From NCBI GenBank assembly GCA_036346375.1, contig CM070514.1, positions 20,178,463-20,242,462 of the forward strand: a DNA stretch of 64,000 nt, in the 5' to 3' direction. The position numbers were made by a program, and so were the translations under genes. The notes beneath the pieces are model-generated. The model did no database searches and was not told the origin of the DNA. It saw nothing but the letters and a program-made list of their open reading frames with translations. The stretch comes from Guadua angustifolia (taxonomy: Eukaryota > Streptophyta > Magnoliopsida > Poales > Poaceae). Positions within the stretch are counted from its first letter, which is position 1, and every line of letters starts with the position of its first letter. This document shows positions 44,241 to 56,009 of this stretch, one piece after another.

Positions 44241-45217
44241 GGTATTTATATATCTGCGCCTGAAGCGCCTTCGCCGAAAGCGAGCAGAGAGCTCTGTTTG
44301 CTCGGTTGTTATTTTATTGGGGAGGTCTTGCCAAAAATTGTGTTAATATTTTTCTTGTATTTCTTTTCGAGGTGACTTCTTCTCCAACAAGTGCGAGAAA
44401 TAAAAAGAAGCTCTGTTTTGCTCTGTAGTTATTACCTTGGCGAGTGGTCTTTGAAAAATTGTATTAAAATTTGTCTCGTATTTCTTTTCGAGGTTAATTA
44501 CTGACTTGATCTATGTTATATTTGTAGTAAAATTTTACTTTATATATTGCTCTAGATGTTGATAATTGTTGATTGTATGGTGTAAACATTTTAGGTCGGT
44601 AGTGCTCAAATTAAGATATAGCTAAATTATTTAATAAATTATAATTCTTATCCATTTTAGTGATGTAGTGGATTTTTAAGTAATGAAAATTGCTAGATGG
44701 ACAATTATGCATAAGCTGTAATTCTTTTCAATAATGAAAAATTGTTATATGGATATTTAAATAGTAAAATTGCTAGATGAATTATAAATAGTGAGAATTG
44801 CTAGTTGAATATTTAAATAATAAAAAATGGTAGATGGATTTTCCAATAATGAAAGTTGCAAGATACATAATTATTTAGAAATATATCCTTATATTCAATT
44901 ATATGCTTGTTTGATGTATATTAATTGAATTTAATAAAGCTACATAACAAAATGAAGTGAATAAATCTTGTAAATAATTAACAAATGCTAGATGGATATT
45001 TAAATAGTGAAAAAGGTTTGATGTATCTTAATATAGGCAAAATTGCTAGATGTATTTGTAAATCTAATCATTTACAATTATATTGTTATTTGCAGTTATG
45101 TGCTTATAATGTGTTTATCATTTTAATTAATTAGCACTGCATGACTAATGTAAAGAATAAATTATTTTGGTTTGTTTATTGATATACAGAAATGTAGTTC
45201 GATATAATTAACTGTAG
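44241..45217. other. AT-rich 5' region of CACTA-2 TNP2
   Basis: Short internal repeats such as AATTGCTAGATGGA and TTTCTTTTCGAGGT recur several times. No ORF is supported. It probably holds the leader and introns of TNP2. Confidence 0.45.
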
Positions 45218-47344
45218 ATGGACCGAATGTGGATGTATGACACGGACCGTCGCGGTCCAGAGTTATTTAATGGTGTGACTTGTTTTCTGAATACGGTTGC
45301 AGCACACAAGTCGAAGAATTTGGCGGACTATATTTGTTGTCCATGCGTTGATTGCAAAAATGAGAAGCTATTTTCTAACATAGAGTCGATACATGCACAC
45401 TTGCTTCGAAGGGGTTTCAAGGCTGGCTATACCTGTTGGACCGAGCACGGTGGAGATGAAATTGTACATGAAGGGCAACACATTGATGAAGATGATATTG
45501 TACATGAAGGGCAACACATTGATGAAGATGACAGAGACAACGATATGACGACGGTGCAAGATGCATTCGTTGATAGCCACGAAGATGATCTAAATCAAAT
45601 GCTGCGTGATGGGGAGGGGGGCTTCACGAGTGAAAGGGAGTTTCAAAAGTTCCAACGTATGGTAGAGGACTCTACAACGCCATTGTGCCGGGTGCAGGAG
45701 GAGCACAAAAGGCGCATACAGTGCTTTCACCTCTGCAGTTGAAGGCAAGCAATGGTTGGTCCGATAAGAGCTTTACTGAGGTGTTATGTCTCTTGGGGGA
45801 CTTGCTTCCAGAGGGTAACATGTTGCCTTCAACTACGTACCAAGCTAAGCAGGTTGTTTGCCCGTTGGGACTGAAAGTACAAAGAATACACGCATGTCGA
45901 AACAATTGCATATTATATCGCAATGAGTTTACACACATGGATGCCTGTGTTGTTTGCAAAGCAAAGTGGTATAAGGGCAACGACGACGATATCGAGAACG
46001 ATGATGTCGGGGTAAAGCGTAAGAAGAAGAGGTGTCCCCGTAAGGTGGTGCGGTATTTCCCTATAATCCCCCATCTGAAGCGATTGTTTGTGAACAAAAG
46101 GCATGCCCAATTGCTACGATGGCACGCCGAAAAGCGTAAGAAGGATGGAATGCTTAGACACCTTGCTGATTCTGTGCAATGGAGGAACATCGATAGAAAA
46201 TATAAGAAGCACTTTGCATATGATGTGAGGAATATAAGGTTCCGATTGAGTACGGATGGGATGAATCCTTTTGGCAACATGAGTAGTCGTCATAGCACCT
46301 GGCCAGTGACTTTATGCATCTACAACCTTCCTCCTTGGCTTTGCATGAAGCGAAAGTATATTATGATGCCACTATTGATCCAAGGGCCCAGGCAACCTGG
46401 CAATGATATCGATGTGTACCTCAAACTATTGGTTGAAGATCTTCTAATATTGTGGAATGATGGTGTACGGGTATGGGATGAGTATAAAAGAGAAAACTTT
46501 ATCCTACGGGCATTATTGTTCATAACCATTAATGACTATTCTGCTCTTGGCAACCTGTCAGGCCAGACGACAAAAGGCTTCAACGGATGCGTCTAGTGCT
46601 TGGATGATACAGCTAGCCGGTGGCTAAAGAACTGCCGAAAAATGGCTTACATGCGGCATCGTAGGTTCCTTCGCAAGGATCACACATACTGCAATAATAA
46701 GAGAGCTTTTGACGGGATAAAGGAGACTGCCTTAGCTTCGAAGAATCACACTGGGAAATAGATATTTGCCGTCGTAAAGGATCTTACAATTATTCACGGA
46801 AAGGGTGCCGACAGTACATCTATTCCGACTTCTCGGGATAAGGCTCCTTTGTGAAAAAAGAAATCAGTATTTTGGATCCTACCTTATTGGCAGCACCTGG
46901 AAGTTCGACACGCAATCGACGTCATGCACATAGAGAAGAACGTATGTGATAGCTTGCTTGGTATCTTACTGGACATACCTGGTAAAACGAAAGATACACT
47001 TCAAGCAAGGATGGACCTCGAAGATATGAAACTTCGGGAAGGAGCGCATCACGAAGAAATGGATCTGAGATAAAAAGTACCTTCCGCAACTCGCTACACT
47101 TTGAGCAAGAAAGAGAAAATTAGCGTTTGCGAATGCTTGCACGGAGTCAAAGTTCCGTCTAGTTATTCTGCTAACATAAAGAGACTAGTCTCAATGAAAG
47201 ACATAAAGTTAATTGGTATGAAGTCTCATAATTGCCACGTGATGATGACATAGATGCTTCCGATTGCAATTAGGGGTGTTCTGCCAGAGAAAGTCCAAGA
47301 CCCAACTATCAAGTTGTGTTCATTCTTCAATGCGATTTCACAGA
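45218..47344 (+). pseudogene. CACTA-2 transposase TNP2, 3'-truncated
   Basis: It starts at ATG 45218 (MDRMWMYDTDRRGPE) with the transposase-associated zinc domain (CCPCVDCKNEKLF, GYTCWTEHGGDE). After one frameshift near 45685, a 303-codon frame carries LKASNGWSDKSFTEVL, CVVCKAKWYK, FPIIPHLKRLF and the Transposase_21 core (NPFGNMSSRHSTWPV, NLPPWLCMKRKY, GPRQPGNDIDVYL). In-frame stops appear at about 46594, 46759, 46852, 47071 and 47250, but IDVMHIEKNVCDSLLG and MKSHNCHVMM are readable. A 36-bp tandem duplication (HEGQHIDEDDIV twice) lies at about 45466-45537. The DUF4218/DUF4216 modules are missing. Confidence 0.9.
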
Positions 47345-48228
47345 AGACCTTGCTGGAATTAGGAGAAAATTAATTGAACTTGAAAAGCGTCCTTACACAT
47401 TTTTATACAATAGATGTCCTGATCTTGCTAAAGAAAATAGTTACATGAAAATGTCTTTGGAAAAAATGACAAATGGTGAGAAAAACTTGAATTTTATTCT
47501 TGATACATCAAAATATTCATTTAAGAAGGAAGGGTTAGGCTTTGATAAAAATTCTATCTCACAACCAAACATGTTAAAGGTTATTCCAAAAACGCATGAC
47601 TTTCAAAGTGGCATTTGTATGAAAAAGATTCAAAATAAAATTGAGAAAAAATGTTTTAATTGCGGAAAACTTGGACATATTAAAACTAATTGCTATGCTA
47701 ATTTACGTCCAAAATTTTGGAACAATTTTCATAATCTAATAAAATTAATTTCCAAAAAAGAAAAATGTTGATTTTGATCCTAAAATTCCTTAAAAACAGC
47801 AATCATCTTTGGGCATTTCACCTTTATATAATGCATATCGAACAAGAAGCCCAGTTGAGTCATTAGTGCAAAAACAACATGGATTTCAAAAAATTCAATA
47901 AAAAACAGCAAGGTATCAAAAGTTTGGGTACCTAAACATTTTCTCCCATTTTAGAATAAAGATAAATGACTTGGAAACTGGTGGCTAATTGATTTGAATT
48001 GCTCATGACACATGACCTGAGATTAAAAATTGTTTCTAAGTTTAGAAATTGTGAGAATGGTGAAAATGATCTTAATGTTGAGACTAATCGACTCAAGAAG
48101 TCATGTGATATTGCTTTTGATGAGTCTAGCCCCTATGCTAGAACTGTTTTACAAATTGCAGGTTTGCAGATGGTATAAAGTGAGGATAAGCCTACATCAA
48201 CAACAAATTTTGAATATGTAATCGATAC
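47345..48228 (+). mobile_element. SIRE/Maximus-like copia gag fragment
   Basis: The frame 47316-47771 carries KENSYMKMSLEKMTNGEKN, KYSFKKEGLGFDKN and the CCHC knuckle CFNCGKLGHIKTNC. This is the C-terminal gag of SIRE-type copia elements and parallels 52105-52629 in the young copia element. Downstream pieces (FDESSPYART, TSTTNFEYVID) are in other frames. No LTR is attached on either side. It joins TNP2 on the left and the Gypsy-3 LTR on the right. Confidence 0.7.
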
Positions 48229-48720
48229 TGTCAACGATCGGGATCGCCTGACCGCAAATGTGAAATAGGGTTAGTGTGAATGAGGGACCCAAACTGAGCT
48301 CCGCTCAGTGGAGGAACAGGTTTGCTGCGATGTTGGTCAGGGCAAAACGACAAAGAGCGAGACACAGCAGATTATACTAGTTCGAGCCCCTGAGAGGGTA
48401 ATAGCTTTACTCCAGTCTTGCCCTGAGGCGGAGAACTTCACTATTCTTGAGTACAAAGGTGGTCTATAGCTCGAGCTTGAGCGTATTGGTTATGGCTATT
48501 GTTCCATTGCTTGTGTGTTGATGTCGTGTGTCCCTCAAGTACGCTCGCCTCGAGGAGTTTTATACCCCTCCCGGCTGCTACGTAAACAGCCGAGAGATTT
48601 ACGAGAGGTGGCTTCATGCACATTGAAAGTGGGCTATAACCATTCCGAATCTGCCGCCCACGACTACCTCAACTCCTGCATTCAAGGTCTTGGTAACCGT
48701 CGAGTAGGCACACGTCCTGA
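48229..48720 (-). repeat. 3' LTR of Gypsy-3
   Basis: It begins TGTCAACGATCGGGATCGCC, closely matching the Gypsy-2 LTR. The inner end is set by analogy, just before a CCCCCGAG block at 48721. The two families are related but clearly diverged (492 versus 686 bp). Confidence 0.7.
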
Positions 48721-48756
48721 CCCCCGAGCTAGACCTCCCTATCGGGAGCCGAATCC

Positions 48757-48905
48757 ATGTCCGCCCCCTCGCTTTTCTTTCATTTCTTCTCTTTGTTCCG
48801 CTCTGGGAAGGACCCCATAGTCGGATGTCTTTACTTCCGGCTGCGGGCAGGGCTTCCTTGGTCCTTCCCTCAAGCCCGCACTCGGGATTCCCTCGGACCG
48901 TGGAC
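48757..48905 (+). pseudogene. Gypsy-3 antisense gene (aORF), part 1
   Basis: FHFFSLFRSGKDPIVGCLYF, RAGLPWSFP and RDSLGP align with Gypsy-2 residues from 26640 onward. The first part of the Transposase_28 domain seen in Gypsy-1 is missing. The copia element interrupts it after 48905, and it resumes at 56010. Confidence 0.75.
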
Positions 48906-50534
48906 TGTGAGATCATGTGATGAAAAATTGGTTGAATGGTGAAATTGGCATTGTAAAAGTGATTTTGGTTATAGCATGTGTGGTGCTTGTGCATGTGCTA
49001 TGTTGATATGTTTATTATGCTGGTGATAGCATAATGGTTTTGCTTGATGCAATGCACTCGTGTGAGTAGTTGCATGGATTAACCTTGAGCCAAGTCGTGG
49101 ACTTGTGCTCGGACTCGTTTTTGTTTATTCATGTGCAGGTGTTGCTCGAGGGCGAACGTGGTCGATGACGTGACTAGAACTAGGTTCATGGAGGCGAGGT
49201 TCGAGACTAGGTTCGAGGAGGAACCGAGGTCTTGGTGGTCGAGGATGTCATGCGGGACGTTTGGGCTAGAGAACATGCACATGGAGGTTGGTTAGTCACG
49301 TATTTGCAGCGGTGGGCTGTTCATGCGTGCAAGGAATTGTTTTCGGCCATGTTGGGCCAAGTTGAGATAGATACGAACTCTTTCCATGTTGGAAGTGGAG
49401 TTGTATTCAATCTCTCTGTTCTTGCATGCGTGCAAGAGTTGTTTTTGGTCATGTTGGGCCAGATTGAGATGAATATGAACTCTTTCCATGTTGGAAGTGG
49501 AGTTGTATTCAATCTCTCTGTTCTTGCTCTGTATAAATAGGTGGAGATGTCCCCTGTTTATTGCTGAGCGTTTTTGGTTTTAGGGTTTGTACTCTTGTGT
49601 TGGAGTACTTTAGACAATGAAATAAAAATTAATCTTCCAGAAAGTTTTCTTGTGTTTGCTCTTGGCGGCTGTACGTTTTCGGCAAGAGATTTTGCTCTTG
49701 CAGTCGGCGGCTGGAAAGTACTCGCGGTCGTGCGGCGTGGCTATGCATGCAAAGAAAAACTCCCAGGTTCTTTCTTTGGTGGCTGGTTTTTAGTTGGCAT
49801 GTTCTTGTTGATCTTGCATCTGAAGATTGGTCCGTCATAGCTTTTGAAATCAATTTCCGTCATCATCTGATTCAGTGATCTTGCGAAGGTAATATCTTTT
49901 CATCTGTAGATCCGATTGAGTTGATTCTTGTTGGGTTTGATTCATAATCCAGTCTAGTTTCTACAGTTAAAATTTCATATCAATCTAACGGTTGGATCTT
50001 CAGTAATCTTGTTTTTAAGTTTTGTCCGTCACTGGTCTGATTTGGTCCGTCGTTATTAGATCGGAATTTGTTTCAGCTGTCTTGCGAGGGACATAACTCT
50101 AGATTTATAGGTCTGATTGAGTTGATTCTTTTTGGGTTTGCTTCGGAATCAAGTCTAGTTTCTACACTTAAAATTTCACATCATTCCAACGGTTGGATCT
50201 TCAGGAATTATTGTTTTAGTGAACGTGTGTTAGGCTGTTTTCATTATGTCCGTCATACACATATCAGAGGCGAAGTTTAGTCCGTCATACACATGCAACT
50301 CCTTTGCTACAGTAGAAATTTAGTCCGTCATACACGTGCAACTCTCTGTCCGAGGCGAAGTTTGGTCCAGCATACATGTGCAAATTTGGTCTGATGCAAT
50401 AAGATTCTTGTTGAATACAAATTAAGCAATCTGAGTTTGTTTGGGGTGTTTCAAAAGTCAAAAATTTTATTTTAGCTTCCGCGCAATCATTCACCCCCCC
50501 TCTGATTGCTAGATCAGTATATTTCGATCCTACA
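48906..50534 (+). repeat. 5' LTR of the gag-only copia element
   Basis: The LTR is 1629 bp. It has a 103-bp tandem duplication (about 49337-49530) directly before a TATA box (TATAAATAG, 49532-49540), a second diverged pair of repeats at about 49911-50010 and 50109-50205, and repeated GTCCGTCATACAC motifs at 50250-50340. Confidence 0.93.
49532..49540 (+). promoter_or_regulatory. TATA box of the copia LTR
   Basis: TATAAATAG lies at the U3/R position. The same motif is in the 3' LTR at 55008-55016. Confidence 0.65.
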
Positions 50535-50536
50535 AG

Positions 50537-50548
50537 TGGTATCAGAGC
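50537..50548 (+). other. tRNA-Met primer-binding site of the copia element
   Basis: TGGTATCAGAGC lies two bases after the LTR end. It is the standard initiator-tRNA-Met primer site of plant copia elements. Confidence 0.95.
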
Positions 50549-50593
50549 AAGGTTTTTCTAATCAATCTTAACTGGTGATTAGAAACCGTAGCG

Positions 50594-52794
50594 ATGGATA
50601 GGTATTCGACAAAACCTTGTGTTTTCGATGGTGTTGATTTTCAGTTTTGGAAAGCAAAGATGGAGGCATACATTCAAGCTCAGGGCTTTGCAATCTAGGA
50701 GAAGGTGTACAAACCATATCATGTTCCTGAGAATGATCAAGTCAATGAAACCAATCAAGCACAGGTTGAAGCGAATAGCAGAGCACGAAATTTGATCATC
50801 CAAGGTTTGGGAAGAAGTGACTTCGACCGCGTGATCCATCTCAAGTCTGCATATGAGGTATGGAAATCTCTTTGTGATTATCATGAGGGATCTAACACTA
50901 TCAAAGAGGTTCGTCAAGATATATATAAGAAAGAATACATGCGATTTGAGATGAAGCCTGGTGAGTCACTAGATGATTTCTTTGCACGTTTCAATAAGAT
51001 TCTTAGCAACTTACGTGCTGTTGGAGTTTTCTTTGATGAGGCTACTAATGCTAGACAATTGCTTGGTGCATTAGACATGTCTATTTGGGAGATGAAAGTT
51101 ACATCCATTAGAGAATCAACTGTTATGAGTGACCTTACTGTAGATGTTCTTTTCTCTAAGCTAAAACTCATGAATTGGATGTTCTTGCTAGGAGGGTGAT
51201 TATAAATCAATTGCATTGACCTCTCAAGCTAGCATGTCTCAAAATAGTGCTTCTTCAAGTTTTGCTTTGTCTTTCTTGTCTTCACTAACCGATGAACAGA
51301 TTGAGGAATTTCCGGAAAAAGACTTGGCATCACTCTCTTCTCGGTTTAATAAAGCTTTGCAGAATGTGAGAATGAGAAAGAGAGTTGGTGGTGGCCCTCC
51401 AAGATGCTATGAGTGTGGTGATTTCAACCATATTCGTCCAAATTGTCCTAAACTTGCGGAAAAGCATCAAGAGAAGAGGACAATGACAAAAGAAAAGAGA
51501 AGAAGAAGTTCTTTCCAAGCAATAGAAAGAAAAAGAGCTTCATCAACAGCAAAGTTGTCCACCGGGTCCTTTCCGCTCTTGAACAAGTCAATTTGAGTGA
51601 TGTGGATTCGGAGAGCAGTGAAGATGATACAACAACTCCAAGCAAACATGAATTGACAGGGTTGTGTCTCATGGCTAGGAGTGATGTAAGCTTCACCGAG
51701 GACGATCATGACAGCGATTGCAATGAGGTAGAACCTTCTTACGATGAATTAACTATTGCTGTTGTTCGTCTTGGAAAATTGCTTGACAAACGCGACAAGA
51801 AGATTAAGAAACATGATGTTCTTGTGGAATCTTTGAATGCTGAAATTGCTAGACTTAAATCTTTGATTCACGATGATGATGCTTGCAAATCATGTGACTT
51901 AATTCTGATGAGCTTACTATGCTTAGGAAAGAACATGTTTCTTTGTTAGAACAAGTCAATTTGAAAAGAAAGAAAATGAGAAACATGTTAAAAACGCTAA
52001 GCTGTTCAACTGTTGATTTGCATGATGCAACTCATTGTTCTAAATGTGCTATCTTTGGAATTGAAGTTGCATGATGCAAAGCGCTAGGGTTTCTCAAATG
52101 ACGGATGCTATGCTCACTCATGAAGTTCTCTCATGCTCAACTTGTCGCAAGCAGAAAAGGAAAAGTGGGCGTTCCATGTAATAACTGTTTAACTCTTTCT
52201 CAAAAGGTTGATTACTTGGAAAAATCTTTAGAACGGTTCACTACTGGAAAGAAAAACCTAAACATGATTTTGGATCAATCAAAAGTCAGTACTCATCACA
52301 AAGGTTTAGGTTTTTATGCTCATCATAAATCACATGCTCCAACTGTTGTGAAGACACTTGAAAGTGGAAAATTCGAAATTGTCAATGAGCCTAAGAAAAC
52401 TGTTTTCAAGTCTGCTAGTGTGTTATCTTCTACTATGATGAATGCAAAAGCTACTTCTGTTTCTAATGCTAAACATCATGTTAAGTACACTTGCACTCAT
52501 TGTGGTAGAGATGGACACTTAGTAGATTTTTGCTTTAGGCTAGCCAAACAAAGCAAAAGAAAGAAAAGGCTAAGGCTAGGTCTAATTTCAGGAAGGCACA
52601 TTTCACTCCTCATTTTGTGCCTAGGGTGATGCAAACACCTTTTCTTTGCTAGAAACACGAGAAAGGGCAAAATTGATTTTGTGAACAAGAATACTCGTGT
52701 TGTGCCTACTCGTCGTGTGTCTCAGTACTGGATTCCCAAATGTTTTATTTCTAACCCTAGTACCGAGGCCTCGACATCTCCTAGTGCTATGTAG
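50594..52794 (+). pseudogene. Gag region of the copia element, several frames
   Basis: ATG 50594 starts MDRYSTKPCVFDGVDFQFW. A TAG at 50697 is followed by the UBN2/gag core (ARNLIIQGLGRSDFDRVI, YEVWKSLCDYHEGSNTIKE, FARFNKILSNLRAVGV) to about 51199. Further frames give QNSASSSFALSFLSSLTDEQ with the first knuckle CYECGDFNHIRPNCP (51216-51596). Next are acidic DSESSEDDTTTPSKHELTG (51593-51949), and a C-terminal part with FTTGKKNLNMILDQSK and a second knuckle CTHCGRDGHLVDFC (52105-52629). It ends with RRVSQYWIPK (about 52710-52740). Frameshifts near 51185, 51590, 51945 and 52610 break the frame. Confidence 0.85.
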
Positions 52795-54370
52795 GTTTTT
52801 CAGAAATGGGTTGGAGAACAGAGGTTTAGTGGATCTTGGTCTTTTCCAAGATGGGATCAAGACTTGGATGGTTCTCACCCTTGAGATGGTTTCCAAAAGC
52901 GGTACAAGAATTCTTCACCTACACTATGAGCTATTTTTACACACTCATGTCTTTTACATTCACAGATATTTAATTGTGGCATGAGATGAAAAGATTGTTC
53001 ATATGCTCATTTGTATCCCCTGGCATGTTCAATAATGTTATATCTTATATCATGCCTTTCACGCTTTGAATTCACTTATCATGATTCATGCTTATGCTTA
53101 ATTGAACATACCATGATAACTCAAGCTCATGTATATCATCATCTCCTCTCTGTTGATCTCATTGGTTATCCATTTGAGGGGGAGTTATTGGTTATTGGTA
53201 AAAATTCCTTTCGATTGCCTTTTTGGGAGGTCTGTTCTTTTAGCCTTTTGTTTTCAATTTAATCCCTTCAAGTGATATTCTGTAGAAGTTTTTTAAGATG
53301 GTTGTTTTGAGGGGGAGTTTTTGTAATATTGTGTAACATGCTTTTTGTTTCGTGTGTTTCTTAAATGAAAAACAAAAAAAATTGAAAAACAGTAAAAGTA
53401 CTGAGCATTGTATTTCATACACATATGTCATTTGAAGCCATGTTTATGCTACAAGGTCTTTGCAACTTTCTGTTTATACATATATGGTGTAGTTTATGTC
53501 ATGACTTTTTAAATGGAATGACAACTTGAATTAAATCTTGTCATGGTTGAACTTTCTTGGCTATCTTAATCCTGCTCAAAAAATGCTAAATATGAAAGTT
53601 AAGTGCTAAAGCTCAAAAAATGATTGTTGATAAATGCAAGATCAAGGTTATGTACTGTCGCACTTCTTCTTTCTGAGACCCTTATCATTGCACTTTGATA
53701 TGAACTTGGAAGAGGTTGTGTATGACCGAAACCATGAAACCTTAAGCTTGTAATTGCTTGGCATGGTTGAAAAGTAAGGCTGATGGTGCATGTAATTTCT
53801 TGCAATTGTTATTGTTGCAATCAAGTAATGAATCAGTTTTTCAAAGCACAAATAAAGTGCACAAAAATTCAATGTTTTCAGGTTCTAGATTGTTGAGAAA
53901 GGAGATCATGCCATGCAAAAATCGTTAATAGTACTTGATTTCTAGTTATGCTTACTCTACATTGTTTATGTGTAGATTTAAGGGTGCAAATCTTGTTGAT
54001 AGCATGACTTGGTGATCAAGTTGTTACATTTGTGCATGATTCATAAAGCTCGATTACATAAAAAAAAGGAAAACAACAAACATAAAAGGAGAGAAGTTTC
54101 TCTTTTGCTCTCTTTTGCATTCTTGATGAACCCATTGTCAAGGGGAGAAATTTTGGAGTCAAAGGAGAAATTTTTGTCACACATTGCACATTCACACACA
54201 CATTTTTTTCTTTACGTTAGGGGAGTCTTTCTTTTTGATAGGGAGATTTCTTTTTAGATAAAGGAGATTTTTGTTCTTCTTCTTTTGGTCACTTTACTTC
54301 TTTTAAAAATGGTGTTGCCATTGTGAGGTGAATGCCAATATTCGTTTCAAATGGTGTTGCCAATGTTTTC
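52795..54370. other. Long non-coding 3' interior of the copia element
   Basis: About 1.6 kb has no pol similarity. The stretch is T-rich with AAAGGGGGAG-like purine stretches (for example near 53305 and 54130) and repeated TTGCCAATG / GGTGTTGCCA. In SIRE-type elements an envelope-like gene or untranslated spacer lies here. No envelope-like frame is recognised. Confidence 0.6.
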
Positions 54371-54382
54371 ATCAAGGGGAGA
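54371..54382 (+). other. Polypurine tract of the copia element
   Basis: ATCAAGGGGAGA precedes the 3' LTR by one base. It is the priming site for plus-strand synthesis. Confidence 0.85.
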
Positions 54383-54383
54383 T

Positions 54384-56009
54384 TGTGAGATCATGTGATG
54401 AAAAATTGGTTGAATGGTGAAATTGGCATTGTAAAAGTGATTTTGGTTATAGCATGTGTGGTGCTTGTGCATGTGCTATGTTGATATGTTTATTATCTTT
54501 GGTGATAGCATAATGGTTTTGCTTGATGCAATGCACTCGTGTGAGTAGTTGCATGGATTAACCTTGAGTCAAGTCGTGGACTTGTGCTCGGACTCGTTTT
54601 TGTTTATTCATGTGCAGGTGTTGCTCAAGGGCGAACGTGGTCGATGACGGATGGAACTAGGTTCATGGAGGCGAGGTTCGAGACTAGGTTCGAGGAGGAA
54701 CCGAGGTCTTGGTGGTCGAGGATGTCATGCGGGACGTTTGGGCTAGAGAACATGCACATGGAGGTGGTTAGTCACGTATTTGCGGCGGGTGGGCTGTTCA
54801 TGCGTGCAAGGAATTGTTTTCGCCATGTTGGGCCAAGTTGAGATAGATCTGAACTCTTTCCATGTTGGAAGTGGAGTTGTATTCAATCTCTCTCGTTCTT
54901 GCATCGTGCAAGAGTTGTTTTTGGTCATGTTGGGCCAGATTGAGATGAATATGAACTCTTTCCATGTTGGAAGTGGAGTTGTATTCAATCTCTCTGTTCT
55001 TGCTCTGTATAAATAGGTGGAGATGTCCCTGTTTATTCTTTGGCGTTTTTAGTTTTAGGGTTTGTACTCTTGTGTTGGAGTACTTTAGACAATGAAATAA
55101 AATTAATCTTCGTAAAGTTTTCTTGTGTTTGCTCTTGGCGGTCAGACGTTTTCGGCAAGAGATTTTGCTCTTCTTGATCGGTAATTTGGAAAGTACTCGT
55201 GGTCATGCGGCGTGGCTATGCATGCAAAGAAAAACTCCCAGGTTCTTTCTTTGGTGGCTGGTTTTTAGTTGGCATGTTCTTGTTGATCTTGCAACTGAAG
55301 ATTGGTCCGTCATAGCTTTTGAAATCAATTTTCGTCATCATCTGATTCAGTGATCTTGCGAAGGTAATATCTTTTCATCTGTAGATCCGATTGAGTTGAT
55401 TCTTGTTGGGTTTGATTCGTAATCCAGTCTACTTTTTACAGTTAAAATTTCATATCAATCTAACGGTTGGATCTTCAGTAATCTTGTTTTTAAGTTTTGT
55501 CCATCACTGGTCTGATTTGGTCCGTCGTTATTAGATCGGAATTTGTTTCAGCTGTCTTGCGAGGGACATAACTCTAGATTCATAGGTCTGATTGAGTTGA
55601 TTCTTTTTGGGTTTGCTTCGGAATCAAGTCTAGTTTCTACACTTAAAATTTCACATCATTCCAACGGTTGAATCTTCAGGAATTGTTGTTTTAGTGAACG
55701 TGTGTTAGGCTGTTTTCATTCTGTCCGTCATACACATATCAGAGGCGAAGTTTAGTCCGTCATACACATGCAACTCCTTTGCTACAGTAGAAATTTAGTC
55801 CGTCATACACGTGCAACTCTCTGTCGAGGCGAAGTTTGGTCCAAACATACATGTGCAAATTTGATGCGATGCAATAAGATTCTTGTTGAATACAAATTAA
55901 GCAATCTGAGTTTGTTTGGGGTGTTTCAAAAGTCAAAAATTTGATTTTAGCTTCCGCGCAATCATTCACCCCCCCTCTGATTGCTAGATCAGTATATTTC
56001 GATCCTACA
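54384..56009 (+). repeat. 3' LTR of the gag-only copia element
   Basis: The 1626-bp direct repeat of 48906-50534 is nearly identical. Differences are mainly single-base indels and a short cluster at about 55140-55200. Confidence 0.93.

Larger units (their letters stand above)
42948..47344 (+). mobile_element. CACTA-2: En/Spm-type DNA transposon, left end and TNP2, 3' part missing
   Basis: The terminus CACTACTACAGACTG at 42948 is followed by arrays of TCACTGCCGGTTY repeats in both orientations (42983-43250 and 44000-44240), typical of CACTA subterminal regions. A minus-strand acidic ORF lies between the arrays, and TNP2 starts at 45218. The element is cut inside TNP2 near 47344, where copia-like sequence begins. 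The right terminus is not in the window. Confidence 0.85.
48906..56009 (+). mobile_element. Gag-only Ty1/copia element (TR-GAG type) with near-identical LTRs
   Basis: LTRs at 48906-50534 and 54384-56009 both begin TGTGAGATCATGTGATG and end GATCCTACA. The 5-bp duplication TGGAC flanks the element (48901-48905 and 56010-56014). A tRNA-Met primer site and a polypurine tract are in place. The interior encodes only gag-like frames, with no protease, integrase, RT or RNase H motifs. The Gypsy-3 aORF reads on across the two flanks. It is the youngest clear insertion in the window. Confidence 0.93.

Noticed and set aside
52795..54383. Envelope-like gene in the copia element
   Set aside because: ORFs here are short and lack a signal peptide, a membrane segment or coiled coil in a continuous frame.
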